Shown: positions 13,575 to 26,299, numbered from the stretch's first letter. The stretch: DNA of 64,000 bases from Onchidella celtica (GCA_963931925.1 OZ007567.1:86294177-86358176); one strand, 5' to 3'. The notes: a model not told the origin generated them from the sequence alone. Numbers and translations: made by a program.

Positions 13575-13734
13575 TCAATCCCGTTCCCAACAGAATATTT
13601 TGGCGCCTGTCGTGCCCAACCTTTAAATGAAAAGCGACTGTTCCAACAAAAAAGATCACGCACTGTGCACAATGTCGACCCGTGTAACCTGCTTCTCCAA
13701 ATCTTCCTTGTCAACAAGTTTCGCGACTTCCTGG

Positions 13735-13881
13735 ATGAAAACGATGATTTTCCAAAGCTGCCTTGTTTTGTTGGGTTTTGTTTTTCTACTTTTTGGTCCT
13801 TCCAACGCTCAACAGAGGGGATATTCATTCTTCGACCCTGTGCAGTCACCCAGAATTCTTACCACCTTGCGTGAGACACAG
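13735..13881 (+). CDS. Possible first exon of a secreted protein
   Basis: From ATG 13735 the frame encodes a textbook signal peptide: MKTMIFQ, the hydrophobic core SCLVLLGFVFLLFG, and a PSNA-type cleavage site. QQRGYSFFDPVQSPR and then ILTTLRETQ follow, ending at a possible donor CACAG|GTGTCT. Without splicing the frame runs to 13965. No downstream exon is recognised, so the product is unknown. The same frame is open further upstream to 13627. Confidence 0.35.
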
Positions 13882-14775
13882 GTGTCTGAACACTTTTTCA
13901 TATTCCCCATGCACATAGTAATAATGTTATTTCATCTCACCATTCGCGGTGGGGAACAGAGGTAACAACCCTGAACACGATTGGTCGATGTTTCACGAGA
14001 AATAAAAATGGTAAATATATGTAGAGCCTCAAGGGATTATTTTACTATGATTATTATAATTATCATTATTTTCACTACATGTATTATTCTAAAGCTAAAA
14101 GGCACGAGAAAACACAGACAAAGTTAAACTGCGGAATAAAACGGAGGGGGGGGGGCGGTGGAGGAGAAAAGCCCCGCATTAAAAACAAATAATAAAGGAA
14201 CTATTCCACACGTTCCTACAGATTTCTCTCTCTCTCTCTCTCTCCCTTTCTTTCTATGTGTGTGTGTTATATTAATTTTAGACATTTAGAAAAACACAGC
14301 CGTTACAGACATACTTATTCTAGGTAAAATATATACTTTGACACAAAAAGATTCCTGACATTTCATGCTCGCACCCATAAGAGATGGCTGAACAAGCCAC
14401 CGGCCGGATAAAAAAAAATGGACATGCCGAACTACAATACTGGACTAAAGTGTCCCCAGACCCGGCCTGGAGCCGTGGTGTTCGGCTGAGAAAATAACTC
14501 CCCTGGGAGAGAGGTGCTACTTTTATGTCCAACAATTTGATTTGTTGTGTTCCTGGACATCTCTCGCACCTTTGACTGTCTCTTTCTCTCTTTCTTATTT
14601 TCTGAACTGAAAGGCTACCGCAAAAAGACATTGGGAAGACCAGACGGCTCTTGCATGACATCCTTGTATACTCCCAGCCCTTCTCCACCATATAATCTTC
14701 ATCCGCGATCTATCCTTTTTTCCCCCACATTATTTCACCTAATGTCCATTTCCTTCCTGTGCGTCTGCCTGTGTG

Positions 14776-14954
14776 CAGTGGCGGACCTACATTTTTTGGG
14801 GCCCATGAAGCTTGAACTGTTATGAGGCCCCTTCGCAACCAGCAACAAAGGCAACATCCTAAATTCACTCATTCAAAAAGCTTCTTCGGGGCCCTTCCTG
14901 GATTATTGGCCCTGGAGCTTAAGCTTCATTTGTTTCACAGTAGATCCGCCACTG
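14776..14954. mobile_element. hAT-like MITE with perfect 8-bp target duplication
   Basis: 179 bp with ends CAGTGGCGGACCTAC and, in complement, CAGTGGCGGATCTAC. Flanked by perfect CCTGTGTG repeats (14768-14775 and 14955-14962). The sub-terminal GGGGCCC and AGCTT motifs are also mirrored. Confidence 0.9.
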
Positions 14955-15077
14955 CCTGTGTGTCTAACAGCCTGTTTGGTGGAGATCTCTCAGAAGAGCA
15001 GATAACGGGTGACAGGGAAAAGGTATATGATCATGCCATAAAAAAATGTCTAGTCACAAAGTTTTAGAACGGCTTCT

Positions 15078-15678
15078 GGGACATTCCACGTAATAAGTTA
15101 CCTAAGAGCCATTTTTCAAACCATGCCTCGGGAAAAAATTAATGGTTGTGTTGTAAATGCTATACATTATTATTATTATTGTAAAGGGTAATAACTGAAT
15201 TAACATCTTTGGTTAGCATTATCTTCTTTGCATGTGACTTAGCGACCATCTTGGAAAACGGCATATTTATGTTTCTATCAGTTACCAAGATTATGTCCCA
15301 TCAGTTACTCAAGTTAATTGCCCCATTTTGCTTAAAGGTAAAACTTGATTATTTGTGCTTTTTCCGTATGCTCATTTAATGTGGAAAAACATTATTCACT
15401 AATCCTGTTGGTTCGGTTTCACAAATTTTGCAGTTTCATTTTGTTATGTAAAAAACTGAATTTTTTTCTGCCCCATCAGTTACCAACTGAAGTGACGGCA
15501 ATTGAATGGACTCATCTTAATTTTTATTCATTAAAACACATTTTTATCATTTCTGTAACATTTTTCTGGAGGACTGATCAATCCATTTTGAACTAAAAGG
15601 TTGGTTATTTATTTAGTGGCCTTTTCTTTCTTAAAAAGTATTGTCTGACACGTCCCGTCAGTTACCGTGGAATGTCCC
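15078..15678. mobile_element. TIR element with repeated internal motif
   Basis: 601 bp with 13-bp ends GGGACATTCCACG at both sides, flanked by TTCT (15074-15077 and 15679-15682). The motif ATCAGTTAC recurs near 15278, 15300 and 15475, and GTCAGTTACC near 15659. Repeated sub-terminal motifs of this kind often bind transposase. No protein-like ORF. Confidence 0.65.
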
Positions 15679-16357
15679 TTCTGATAATCCTTGCCATGTG
15701 GTCGCTTCTCCAACTTTCCCCCGAAAAAAAAAACCCAACACGCCACGATATGCAAATGCTCTGTGAAGCTTTGTTAACAAAATCCCCTTGGAAAGGATTA
15801 TTTCAACATTTCCATTTACCCGGGCCAAACAGATGGTCACGATCGAAATCAAACCCTAACAGTTGTACTGCCGTTTCTTGTTGGTTTTTTTGGTCCACTT
15901 TCGACAGTTTATAGATGTCTGAAAAAAAACTTTTAACTAAAGCTGTCTGGAGTTCTGAGCCACTCGACAGCCCCAAAATCGCAATAACAACATTCAAAGG
16001 AGTTCATAGAATGGGCGTCAAGAAATTCCATGTTTCACTTTACTGTACGCATGGGCCTCAGCGGAGATTATCACTTGGGGGTAGCCCCATAATTACTTAT
16101 AATCAGTAATTGTTATTCAGTATTCATTGTAATTCAGGTTGAAAATGAACCATGAAATGACACAACCTCTTCTCCATTTCCCATCCTTTGACTGGGAGGA
16201 AACACTGTACATTATATTCACCTGCCAACATAATAAACGGGGAGGGGGTGTCCCATTTACTCTGGGATTTTTATTCCTGACATTCAACTTTTAAGAATTA
16301 AACTTAAAAATTCGTCCCCTTAAAATGACACGGTTCTGATTTTAGAGCCAAGAATTT

Positions 16358-16503
16358 TTTTCTTTTCAATAATACTTGCAAATTACACACCGAATCTGCT
16401 TGATACTTTGACACACAAAGGAGAAGGCCCGTAGAAGTAGTGTGTAACTCAGTTCAGCAAAAAAAAAAAAAGAGTGGAGATAGAACCTTGTCAGTCTAGG
16501 CGG
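16358..16503. repeat. Dispersed repeat pair, copy 1
   Basis: Shares TTTTTTCTTTTCA, CAAATTACAC.CCGAATC and GTAGTGTGTAACTC blocks with 26300-26462, with single-base differences. No coding potential; family unknown. Confidence 0.65.
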
Positions 16504-17426
16504 ACGAACTGATAATAACAGTAATTAATTAGATGCTCAATCAGCTGCTCAATACACAGGGGCCAAAGTGTCATGATCGATTCACCGTAAAAATATCCTT
16601 ACTGATTAAGCAGATAAACCTTAAACCCACTACGTCAGAGATAATGAACGAAAGATATTGCTAATTAAATTAGGTCAACATGTTAATTTGGTAACCGTTT
16701 TTCCAAACTTAACAGTTATAGACACAATCCACTGAATAAAACACCCTCATGGATATGGGGCCACGAAGACGCTTTAAAAAAAATGCTTTGTGTGTGGTAT
16801 TTATGCAACACTGGAATCTCACTACCACGGGAAAAACAAGATCGGAGAGATAAAGAAGGTGGTGGTGAGGAAATGCGTCATGTCAGTTTAATGTGTTGCT
16901 TATTTTTCTACCTCCTTTCTTGTTAGTTAGAGGGCGAAGTACAATATCGCTGTATGGGAATGCCCTTAGATAAACATTTGGTACATTCTGGCTGCTTGTC
17001 TCTCGTTAGCATTGTTCTAATTTCTGCTTTATCGAGGCTGAAGTTCCCGCATTTCATGCAATCCATAAAACTGGCTGAATATGCCACGTAGTAGAAGAAA
17101 ATACTGGGGCAAGTGCACGAAGAGTACCAACAAGCATACAGACATTCAACAAGGCTATTTGAACTAATCCACTCACCACTGGACTCGCAGAAAAACTAAA
17201 ACAATTTGAGTCTCACTTGCTGTAACTATATGCATGTTCACAAAATTCCTTAAGGTCTGTCGTAATGTGCGGCGGAAGAATTCACATGCAGCGTTAATGT
17301 GCATTCAGCAGCAACTGTCCAGTTGGCTGGGTTTTCATTTTTGTTGCTTTGAATTACAAACCTACTCCAATGATACAACAAATGTAGTTTATTTGTTTAA
17401 GCCCTACGTTTGATTAATCAGTCTGA

Positions 17427-17939
17427 CAGGGTTCACACAAAGCCTTGAAAACTAATTGTAAGGACTTTTTAAGGTCTTCTTAATCATTAATTACCTAGAT
17501 CTATAATTATTTTTAAAAACCCGGTGTTTTGGACTCGTGAATAGCCTGTTTTAAAGTCTTCTATTCTTGCGGGTTTCGGGCTTCTTTTGAAAAGAACAAA
17601 AAGGGGAAACACTGGAGCGCCTGCTTTTCTTTACAAAACGGCTTTAACTGAGGCTTGTCAAAGCACTCATTCAAAGCATTCATTCAAACACAGGGAACCC
17701 ATATGGTGCATGTTAACTGCCACTTCCAGTTCCAGCTACCACTTGTTTCGTGCACACACCGCGCAAACACAACCTGGGTTACTTGGCATTGTATTGAATT
17801 ACTTATTGTCTAGAATACGACCAGAAGAACTGAAGAACTTTTCACTTCAAAACACATTTCATGCATTTTTGAAGTTCTCAATGTTTCTCTACTGAAAATT
17901 TAGGACTTCCAGACTTTTTAAGGACCTGTGTGAACCCTG
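17427..17939. mobile_element. Inverted-repeat element with 6-bp flanking repeat
   Basis: 513 bp with ends CAGGGTTCACACAAAGCCTT and, in complement, CAGGGTTCACACAGGTCCTT. A perfect GTCTGA lies on both sides (17421-17426, 17940-17945). The CAGGGTTCACAC end is hAT-like, but only six flanking bases match. The ORF inside is not protein-like. Confidence 0.75.
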
Positions 17940-19481
17940 GTCTGAAAATGTGCTTATCACTAGAGAATACAAATTCGTTCGTTCTGAACCATGCCCAAAT
18001 CCACCTGGACTCCAAAACATACAGTATACTTGTGTATACAGATCAGTAAGCAAACTGTTTTCTGTGCAAAACACATTAAGGTAGTCCTGTTCTTATTACA
18101 AATAGACACTTTGAAAAAGGTGATTTTTTTTGTTGTATCATGTACAGGTTAGTGTACCTTTTGCTCAACATTACAGCTGTTTTATTTTATTTTTTTTGTG
18201 TGTGTGATATGGTAAGATATAAAACTCAACCTTTCAACTGATAAGGTCAGAGCAACTATTCCTCTGTCTGGCAATGGGATGTCCAGACTGTCCAGTTCTC
18301 GGGTGCCATGGCATCAAACATTCTCTCGTGCCAGCGAAGGGCTCTGGGGAAGGAATTTGCCCCTCTCCCAAGTCTTTCTGGCTTTCTAGAGATGCCTCGT
18401 ATTTGACATTGCTTACAACAACGTTGGGCTGAGTACCTCCTTAAAACATCATACCTTCAATAGTTTAACTGCTAAACTTGTAGAATTGTCGAAAACAGAA
18501 ATCAGCGCCCTTGTCTCACCAACTGTAAACAGTAACATAACAACAACAACAAAAAACCAAACTGGTATAAATTAGGCACTAACCTGGAGGCCTTTCTTTT
18601 CGAAAGCATGACTTCATGGTGACTTTCTCATTTCACGTATTCTGTTCGAAAAAGAGTAAAGTATAGTTATAAAGTTGATCTTCATAATGTATTTCATTTA
18701 TCCAACTACAGCACTATCTATTATTTCATTCACACTTTTGTTCTGAGGGAATTCTGTCTTAATGGGGAAAAGGTGACTGCATCAATGATACACGCACACA
18801 CACACATACACAAAATCCAACATTACAAGAAAAACAGCAGTCCCATTTTTGTTGTTGTTTTCATCACTGAAGGGCATCAATCTGAACCAACTCCTCGGTT
18901 TTTTTTTGTTGTTGTTGTTGTTGTTTTTTGACACAACCCAGCTGGTGTTACTCACCCTGTGATCCTAAATTCTACAATTTGCGTCCTAACTTCTTTCAAC
19001 ATATCCACCGGTTTACATCATCTGAAACGAAAAAGTTAAGAAACTTTTTGGTTACTGCATCAACAAATGTGACAGTGACGAGCAACAATGAAAAGGTACA
19101 TTAAAATGAACTTTTTTTTGCCCCTATACATAACCATTAAGCACAATACTTTGGCATTCAAACTGATTAGTGCACTGATTAAAGACACTGTAGTGGATGA
19201 TACTCTGATACTGCACAGCATTGTGATCAAATGTATGGTTTCACACTAAAAACTTAGGAAACTGCACCCACAAGTGAAAAATGCAGCTTTCTATGTTCGT
19301 TTCTGTAAAATACATTTCTTACCTATTTATTACGTTTGTTTACCTATTTTGACGTTCCATGCTTGCTTCCATCACTGAACAATCATGACAAATAAGCTTA
19401 CAGATATACTGTTGCGTCATATGTTCGGTGTAAGTACATGCCCTATCATTTCTAGAGAGGAAGTGTCAACTTCCTTGCCTG

Positions 19482-19795
19482 CCTGTCTGTCTGTGGGACT
19501 TTCTGTCTGCCTGTATGTCTGTGGGACTTTCTGTCTGCCTGTATGTCTGTGGGACTTTCTGTCTGCCTGTATGTCTGTGGGACTTTCTGTCTGCCTGTAT
19601 GTCTGTGGGACTTTCTGTCTGCCTGTATGTCTGTTGGACTTTCTGTCTGCCTGTATGTCTGTGGGACGTTCTGTCTGTCTGTAGGACGTTCTGTCTGTAT
19701 GTATGTCTGTGGGACTTTCTGTCTGTCTATAGGTCTGTGGGACGTTCTGTCTGTCTGTCCATCCGTCTCTCTGTGGGACTGTCAGTCTGTCTGCA
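19482..19795. repeat. 28-bp minisatellite
   Basis: Tandem copies of GTCTGTGGGACTTTCTGTCT followed by GCCTGTAT. About six are near perfect and then degrade into GTCT-rich variants. Because 28 is not a multiple of three, all frames stay open in the array, which explains the long Cys/Leu-rich ORFs; they are not real proteins. Confidence 0.9.
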
Positions 19796-19877
19796 ACAGG
19801 ATCTGACCAGACTTTTTCACGTCTCTACTTTATGAAGAACACATATCCTGTTCTCTGAAGAGCCCGCTACACACTGA

Positions 19878-19920
19878 TGCACACACACGCGCGCGCGCGC
19901 ACACACACAAACACACACAC
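19878..19920. repeat. CA/CG dinucleotide repeat
   Basis: ACACACGCGCGCGCGCAC followed by ACACACAAACACACAC; alternating purine-pyrimidine, with Z-DNA potential. Confidence 0.85.
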
Positions 19921-22900
19921 CAAAGACCGGGCTGTAAAGTATTAACAAAGTTACAGAAGGCTCAAGGTTTCAGTCCTGTCTGTTTGAATATGTTATACCA
20001 GAGGTCAGCCCCTGAACTGCTACTAGATCACGTGTGGGCACTTAGAGATAAGAGATGTCCAGTTTTCTGTTCCAATTTTTAATCTCCCATCACTCCGCAT
20101 GTTGAACAATATTATTCTGAGGTTTTACTCTCTGGTCCTGCTTGCGTAAGTACTGAGAATTGGACCTTCACGTCAATATAATAATTTGCAGCCCTGTATA
20201 ACTCATAGGATATCGATTGTAACGCAGTGATTAAAGGGTAATAAAATAACCCTGGCTTACTACGGTCTTGATCCGAAACGTTGCCTACGTTTCAACTTGT
20301 CTAATAAAGCGAAACTATATATGATACTGCTGCGCGTTTGTCCCCATTCCCCTCTCTATTAACAGCATACTGTATAATTATAACCTTCAAATCTGACAGC
20401 CTTCTTACTTATTAAACCTTCTGGATTCCAAGCAGCAGAGATAGGAACAGGTTCAGTCTCGTTATAATTATGATTGGCATTTTAATAAATATTTCGTCTT
20501 CCGTAAATGAAGTTTATACTGTTCGACCAAATTTCGGCTCAGCCATTACAGATCAGTTTAGGAAGGAACGACCACAGATACCGTCGGAGGATCCTGCTGA
20601 AAAATCTGTTCCATATATATATGTATACATATCTAATATAAGGAAATGGCAAGTTCTGGTTAGTAGATACCAACACCAGATGAGCAACATGGCAAATTCT
20701 TAATGTTTTACATTATGTTCGTGCAATGGAACGCGCTAAAACTACAACTTCTTCCTTCTCACTTTACGAAACTGTCTGTCCCTGCACAAGCTTGTATCCA
20801 CAGTTCGGTTTTCTTGTATGCATCCAAGTCAAATTCCCATACACTAATACCCTGAATCATAAAATATGCTTTCGTTTAATATCGATCAAAATAATTTTCT
20901 TGTCCTGTTCATTCATACATCACTGTCCAGATCCGAACCATTCACAGTAGTACTGAGTCTCTCAGAAATTAGCGTTATGAAATTAATATACATAGGCGTT
21001 TAATCTACAGCTAGCGATCACTGCTTCTCTGTATCATAACTCTCACAAATGTCGCCACTGAACAATGACATGAAAAAAAAAAGAAGGCAAAATCAATAAC
21101 CCTATTCCGTTTCATTTTCCCAGTGACTAAACCAAACAGCCTAAGTGGTGGGCAGGGAGCCGCGAGGCATGGGGTAGAACTGTATTATGTTAACGGGTTT
21201 CTATGACACTGACTTCGCATTAGAATTGTGTAATATACAGACCTATCTCCTGGCGGAAAAACAGCTGACGCACTAAGCTAATTAAAAGTAGAACAGCCAG
21301 GAACATGAAACTTCGACTGCATACGAAAACAACACATTTCTCACGCACACTGTACAAGTGAACACTTCAAGTAGACGAAAAAACAAAATGCATGACTGCT
21401 AAGAATGGTTTGTTATTTTCACAAAATAAACGCCTATTTTTGAAGCATCAATTTTCAAACCCTTTGAATCCACAGCCGGTAACAACTTTCAGAATGTGTC
21501 TCACACTTAAGGGCCAGAACACGCGTTCAGCACATACCGGTAGAGTTTCGCCACACTATACTCCGTTGAGACACTCGCCCGTGCCTACAAAGTGCTGATA
21601 CCTTTGTAACGTATACAACCTACAGCTGAGGGCAGGGCCACGCACCCTGACGTAGAAGAGTGTGTACCTTGTGTACTGAGATAATCGATTCATTGAACGG
21701 TGGGTGAGTAATGCGGTATAAGTGGGCGAGCCGTTCCTGTCAAATCCCAGTATTGCGACACAGGCCTCGCCAGTCCATTGGATCTGCAAGTCGCGTGAAC
21801 CCTTTTTGTGACCTCGGCTTCAACTTCATTCTAATCTAACAAGCCAAAGGACATAATGACACACCCGACAAAGTACCATAACACGTATTCGTGCATACCT
21901 GGGCTGGAAAAGCAGCTTAGTAGTTGTATTCCTGCCAGAAGAGACATGCAAAACTAATTGGACATTATGGTAACTGTTGTGGTGGCGGTGGTAATGGGGT
22001 GGTGGTAAAATCATTGTGATTATAAAAGCCAACTGTACACAGAACTCTGGCCAAGTCTATCCATAACCGGAAAGTCCATTTCCAGCTGCTGACAGTTGAT
22101 ACTTTGATGAGCCTACTCTTTGTCATCATTTGGCGTATTGATCAACAGACACATAGAAGCTTGGTTAATTGCCTTGAATACATTATGCGGTCGCATAAAT
22201 ACGCCGACTGCTTATGTCACGAGGAGGGAGACCGAATAACGTACGCTTGCACTTAAAATTCATTTCCCTCTTGGTATCTTGATAAAGAGCCAATAAGATA
22301 TGGAGGAAGTAACACAACTTAATTACGGTGATGAAGAACTAAAACTGGCATTCTGGGTTGTGCTAAATGACTATACACACCCGAGGGCCCTGACATTCAA
22401 GTTGTGGTTTTCTCTCAAGACTGTCAATTCTTATTATGCTCTTTGCAGGAATTTATATATAGATCTATAAATATATATTGTTCGTCATCCAAAAGAATAT
22501 TTACATCGTCCCTATCAAAACAACCTCCTTTCTTACATATCGTTGTGAGTAAATAAAAACTGAATGCCACTAAGATAGACTGGTGACGTTAAACATTTTT
22601 TCCACTACAAGGAAACTTTCCCACAGGCATACCTCTAAAATGTCACATGATATCCTTCTTACTTCAGTCAGCTTATGAGTCTTGACTTAATTTATATGCC
22701 CCAGACTTTGCGCAGATTAAAAAACAACAACACACCCCAAGGCCGTATAAGGTCAGATATATGACCACTCATGATTCCCCCGCCACCTTTTACAAAGGAA
22801 CAATTCTAGCAACAGCAAACCACTATAAACATATCCTCATATTATTACATAATATAAAAAAAAATGGTAGTGAGGACAAAAGAGAGCATGACAGCAAAGC

Positions 22901-24712
22901 AAATTAATTTCGCTCGAAGCGTTTATGCATGCTTATTTGTGTTTGGTTGCTGTTGTTTTCTGTGTCACAAAATAGCAGCATATACAGCGGGATACACGTC
23001 ATGCACTGCTGCTGGAAGTAAACGTATTCTGTACGGACTTATAATGCCATGCTTTAATCCAACAATCTTTACTGTCCAATGAATTTTAATTGTAAGTGAA
23101 TTTAACACAAAAAAAATAAATACGTAAATAAATAATCACATGATACACAATTATCTTTAAAAAAAATACTCTTCGCTGTATGTTACAAGAGTAGCACTGT
23201 CCTATCTGTGCACCAGCAAATTTGTAACAAATCCACGTCAAATTGCACTGAGACATTGTGGTATAGAAGGCAGGCCTTGCAAATGTCACCAGCCAATTCC
23301 CGCTGGCCGGGTCATATACAGGCAAATGGCAACTTGATGACTTATTGAACACTTTTCACCACTGATGCACGCAGCACAGGGCACAATCACTTTGCTAATT
23401 TAAACAGCAGACAATGTTTGAACAAATTAGTACCTCTTTCGAGCACGGTACCCCTATTCCAAACTAGTCAAATAACCAGAAAAATAACACACAGAGAGAC
23501 AGACGGACAGACAGACAGAAACAGACTATATGACTACTTTACATGCAAATGTGACGCAAGAATAAGATGGATAGTGTTGCTAAGCAATTTCAGAATAAGG
23601 CTGAATTTTAACACCGCAGACAATATTATTTTTACCTGTCAAGTGTAGGCCACTGATGGAATAAACGTGTGGATACATAAACTTCATTTCAGTTCCGTGG
23701 TGCATGAAACCTATGCGCTTTTTGGTCCGCGGATTATATCACACGCCTAAGTGATCATTTGGTACACGTGATGCATTATTGATCAACCCCCACATTTACT
23801 TAACTGCCGCAGACTCAAAATCCAGTATGATCCTTTCATTTTCAAATCCTATGAACCGCGGCAACCACATAAAAATTCACACCAAAATTGCCCGCATCGA
23901 TAGGCGCACTCTGATATAATCGATTACGTCTAGTTCCCCACTGAAGCAAAATTTTTGTACATGTTCAAATCAACAAAATCAATTCATATCCTGGTACATC
24001 GTATGAGACTTTTCGTTTGTACCAGTAGCAGTGTGGCTGCACGGCTGCACTGCCTCACACTATATATGCGATCCCCCCCCCCCCACACACACAAACTTTT
24101 TGTGCAGCTGTTAAATCTGTTGTGAATGTTGAGGCCCCCTCGACCCTGTTGTGGGGTAAATTACCAAAATGATAATCAATCTCAAAAAATGTGTTGATTC
24201 TTTTTTCTTTCGAATACAAAATGCACTTACAATTCTGTACAGCCAGGTATTTTATTGATGTTTGCTTTGGTTCGGAGCAGTTATGTTGACATTTAGCATG
24301 AGCAGTCAGCCAACACTAGATTTCCTGCATCGCCAAAGCGTCTCGCTCATACACACGGGAATGTTGAATAATTTACCAAGTTGCTGAGGATCTCCATGTT
24401 CATTGCCAACTGCCCCCCCCCCCCCATCTAACCCAATGTAAGAATCATGTAACTGGTGCCAATGGTCTAACATACATGATACTTACTTTTTAGAAAGAAA
24501 AAAAATAATTATCGTGCTCCAATTTTCCCGCCCCACACACAAAAACCCCGCTGAAATACATGTATATAACGTGGTTTCTCTATATTTTCTCAAGGATGAA
24601 ATGAGAACTGTTGCCAAACAAGATGAGTTTGAGTTTGAGCTTGGAGAAAGCACGTTTGCGCGATGATGGTCACATAGCGCTGAGAAAAAGCAAGACGATA
24701 GACAGCATAGAT

Positions 24713-25124
24713 GGGCCCCATGCGAATGACGTCACAGAGTGTTTTTGTTTTGTACTCCCGACACCCAAGATGGCGGGTGGATCAGCTGATGCGAGATATG
24801 TCTAAGCGGTTAAAATGCCTGCTGGTTGCATTGCAGTTGACTGTTATGACAGGGGTGGAAGAGATGGATCCATGCTGGTCAGATTCCCTACCATCTGTGT
24901 AAACAAGGGAAAGGAAGTGAAAGAATTGACCGATCGTCTCCCATGTGCATGTAAACGTGTCATTGTTTACTGTAATGAACTTTTTTTTAGCTCGCCGCCG
25001 ATTGGTTCGCGACGCCTGAAGTGCTTGCAGCGCAAATCAGCTAAGGAATCAAAATCAATGCTACCATCGCCATGGTTATGCGTCGGTCCTTACAACTAAT
25101 ATGGCCGATATCCGCAATGGGCCT
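24713..25124 (+). mobile_element. THAP-bearing dispersed repeat, copy 2
   Basis: Same orientation and near-identical to copy 1 over its whole length; the similarity stops abruptly at GGGCC..GGGCCTAT. It carries the CRE at 24727-24734, a YY1-like AAGATGGCGG near 24770 and an open frame 24815-25099, longer than in copy 1. A T-tract followed by AG (about 24990) and GTAAAC (about 24952) look like splice signals. Confidence 0.75.
24815..25099 (+). pseudogene. THAP-like N-terminal fragment (copy 2)
   Basis: Encodes MPAGCIAVDCYDRGG, then LVRFPTICVNKGKEVKELTD, in the same frame as copy 1, and continues open for 94 residues. Only the first part looks like THAP. The tail has no recognisable domain, so an intron inside the unit is possible. 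Confidence 0.5.
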
Positions 25125-25440
25125 ATAACATATCGATAGGACAGCTTTAGACCCTCCCAGAATCGCCCACAACCCACCCGTACCAAACAGGGTGAACTCA
25201 TCATTGACAAGTGAACATATCTCGGACAACAATTTTACTTGTTCTTGCAAAATAACATGACATTTGATGCAGTGAATGTGGCCGTGACCAATTTCCAAAA
25301 TATTTTTGATGCTATTTCGCCGATGAAACGATTATACTATCGCCATCTGAACAAAATTAATCCTGAGCCTAATCCTAACCCCTTCTGTGCAATGCACTGC
25401 CCAAACGGAGCCCAATTTGATCAACCTAAATAATAACTTC

Positions 25441-25664
25441 GGAAGGTCTTCCGCCCGTCCGCGCCAGTCAAGAAAACACAACTACCCCAGTCCCTTTTCG
25501 CCTGATTAGTCAATCTGACTACCGCCTATTGATACAAACTGACTAGATCCTCACGCCCCCAGGTCCATCTGACCATTCCAATGCAGGTTGTTTAAGCTTA
25601 TATCTTAATCATATTATGTTTGTTAACTTTTTGGTAAGTGGCGCGGACGGGAGGAAGACCTCCC
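25441..25664. mobile_element. TIR element with perfect 8-bp target duplication
   Basis: 224 bp. Ends GGAAGGTCTTCCGCCCGTCC and, in complement, GGGAGGTCTTCCTCCCGTCC, continuing GCGCCA on both. Perfect ATAACTTC repeats lie at 25433-25440 and 25665-25672. The GG..CC ends with an 8-bp duplication are unlike typical hAT; Merlin-like is one option. Confidence 0.85.
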
Positions 25665-26299
25665 ATAACTTCCAAGTTCAACCTGAGATTTAATAAAATC
25701 ATTGCATGAAGATTCACTCCCTGCCAGGTGTTTTAAATTGTCACGCTCCTCACTTCCATGTGTTTATCACCACTGGGCGTATTGTCGCTATGGCTAGGAA
25801 GGCCCTGAAGGAGTACAAGGCTTCTGGAAAACTGGGCATCTCGATCGTACATCAAACCTAGACATACTATATGTAGTACATCTATGATATCAAATGATTC
25901 GGTAATTAATACAGATTAATGAATTCTTTTGAGCCGAGCGTTGTTTCCATTGAGACGCTCACAGCGGCTTATAGATAAGAATGAGTTAATGTTCAAGAAA
26001 AAGATCACGAATGAACATTGCAAGAGAGAATTGAGACGATGGCGAAATTTCAGAGAAGCTACACAAATGTCGCACTGAATCTCTTGCAATACAGTATAAT
26101 GTGATGTTACCGTGGAACTGTTCGCCTTCGAAATATAATCAAGTATCCATGATCGGAAGAAGTCACATGATCGCCCAACTACAGTTACCACTGACAGGAC
26201 AGACAAATCGTCCCCTTACAAGGTGGTTTTAACTTCCTTCCATCAATTTCTGAAAAACTGATGATTGAAGTTTCATGCTGTCATAGCTTTTGATGATAC

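Larger units (their letters stand above)
18080..24600. other. Intergenic: no gene recognised outside the listed repeats
   Basis: I see only short ORFs, microsatellites and homopolymers. A stop-to-stop open frame on the minus strand at about 18235-18442 (68 codons, no Met start, containing EGQIPSPEPFAGTRECLMPW) is listed as a finding. A stretch near 20262-20320 with ATCCGAAACGTTGCC and AATAAAGCGAAAC resembles a retroelement 3' end. Confidence 0.4.

Noticed and set aside
14224..14246. CT-rich run as a splice polypyrimidine tract
   Set aside because: It is a plain (CT)n microsatellite with no nearby AG-exon signal.
19385..19835. Long Cys/Leu-rich ORFs (about 100 residues) in overlapping frames
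   Set aside because: They are translations of the 28-bp minisatellite; the same peptide appears in all frames.
21556..21789. Overlapping ORFs on both strands in a GC-balanced stretch
   Set aside because: No protein-like features; possibly an old repeat.
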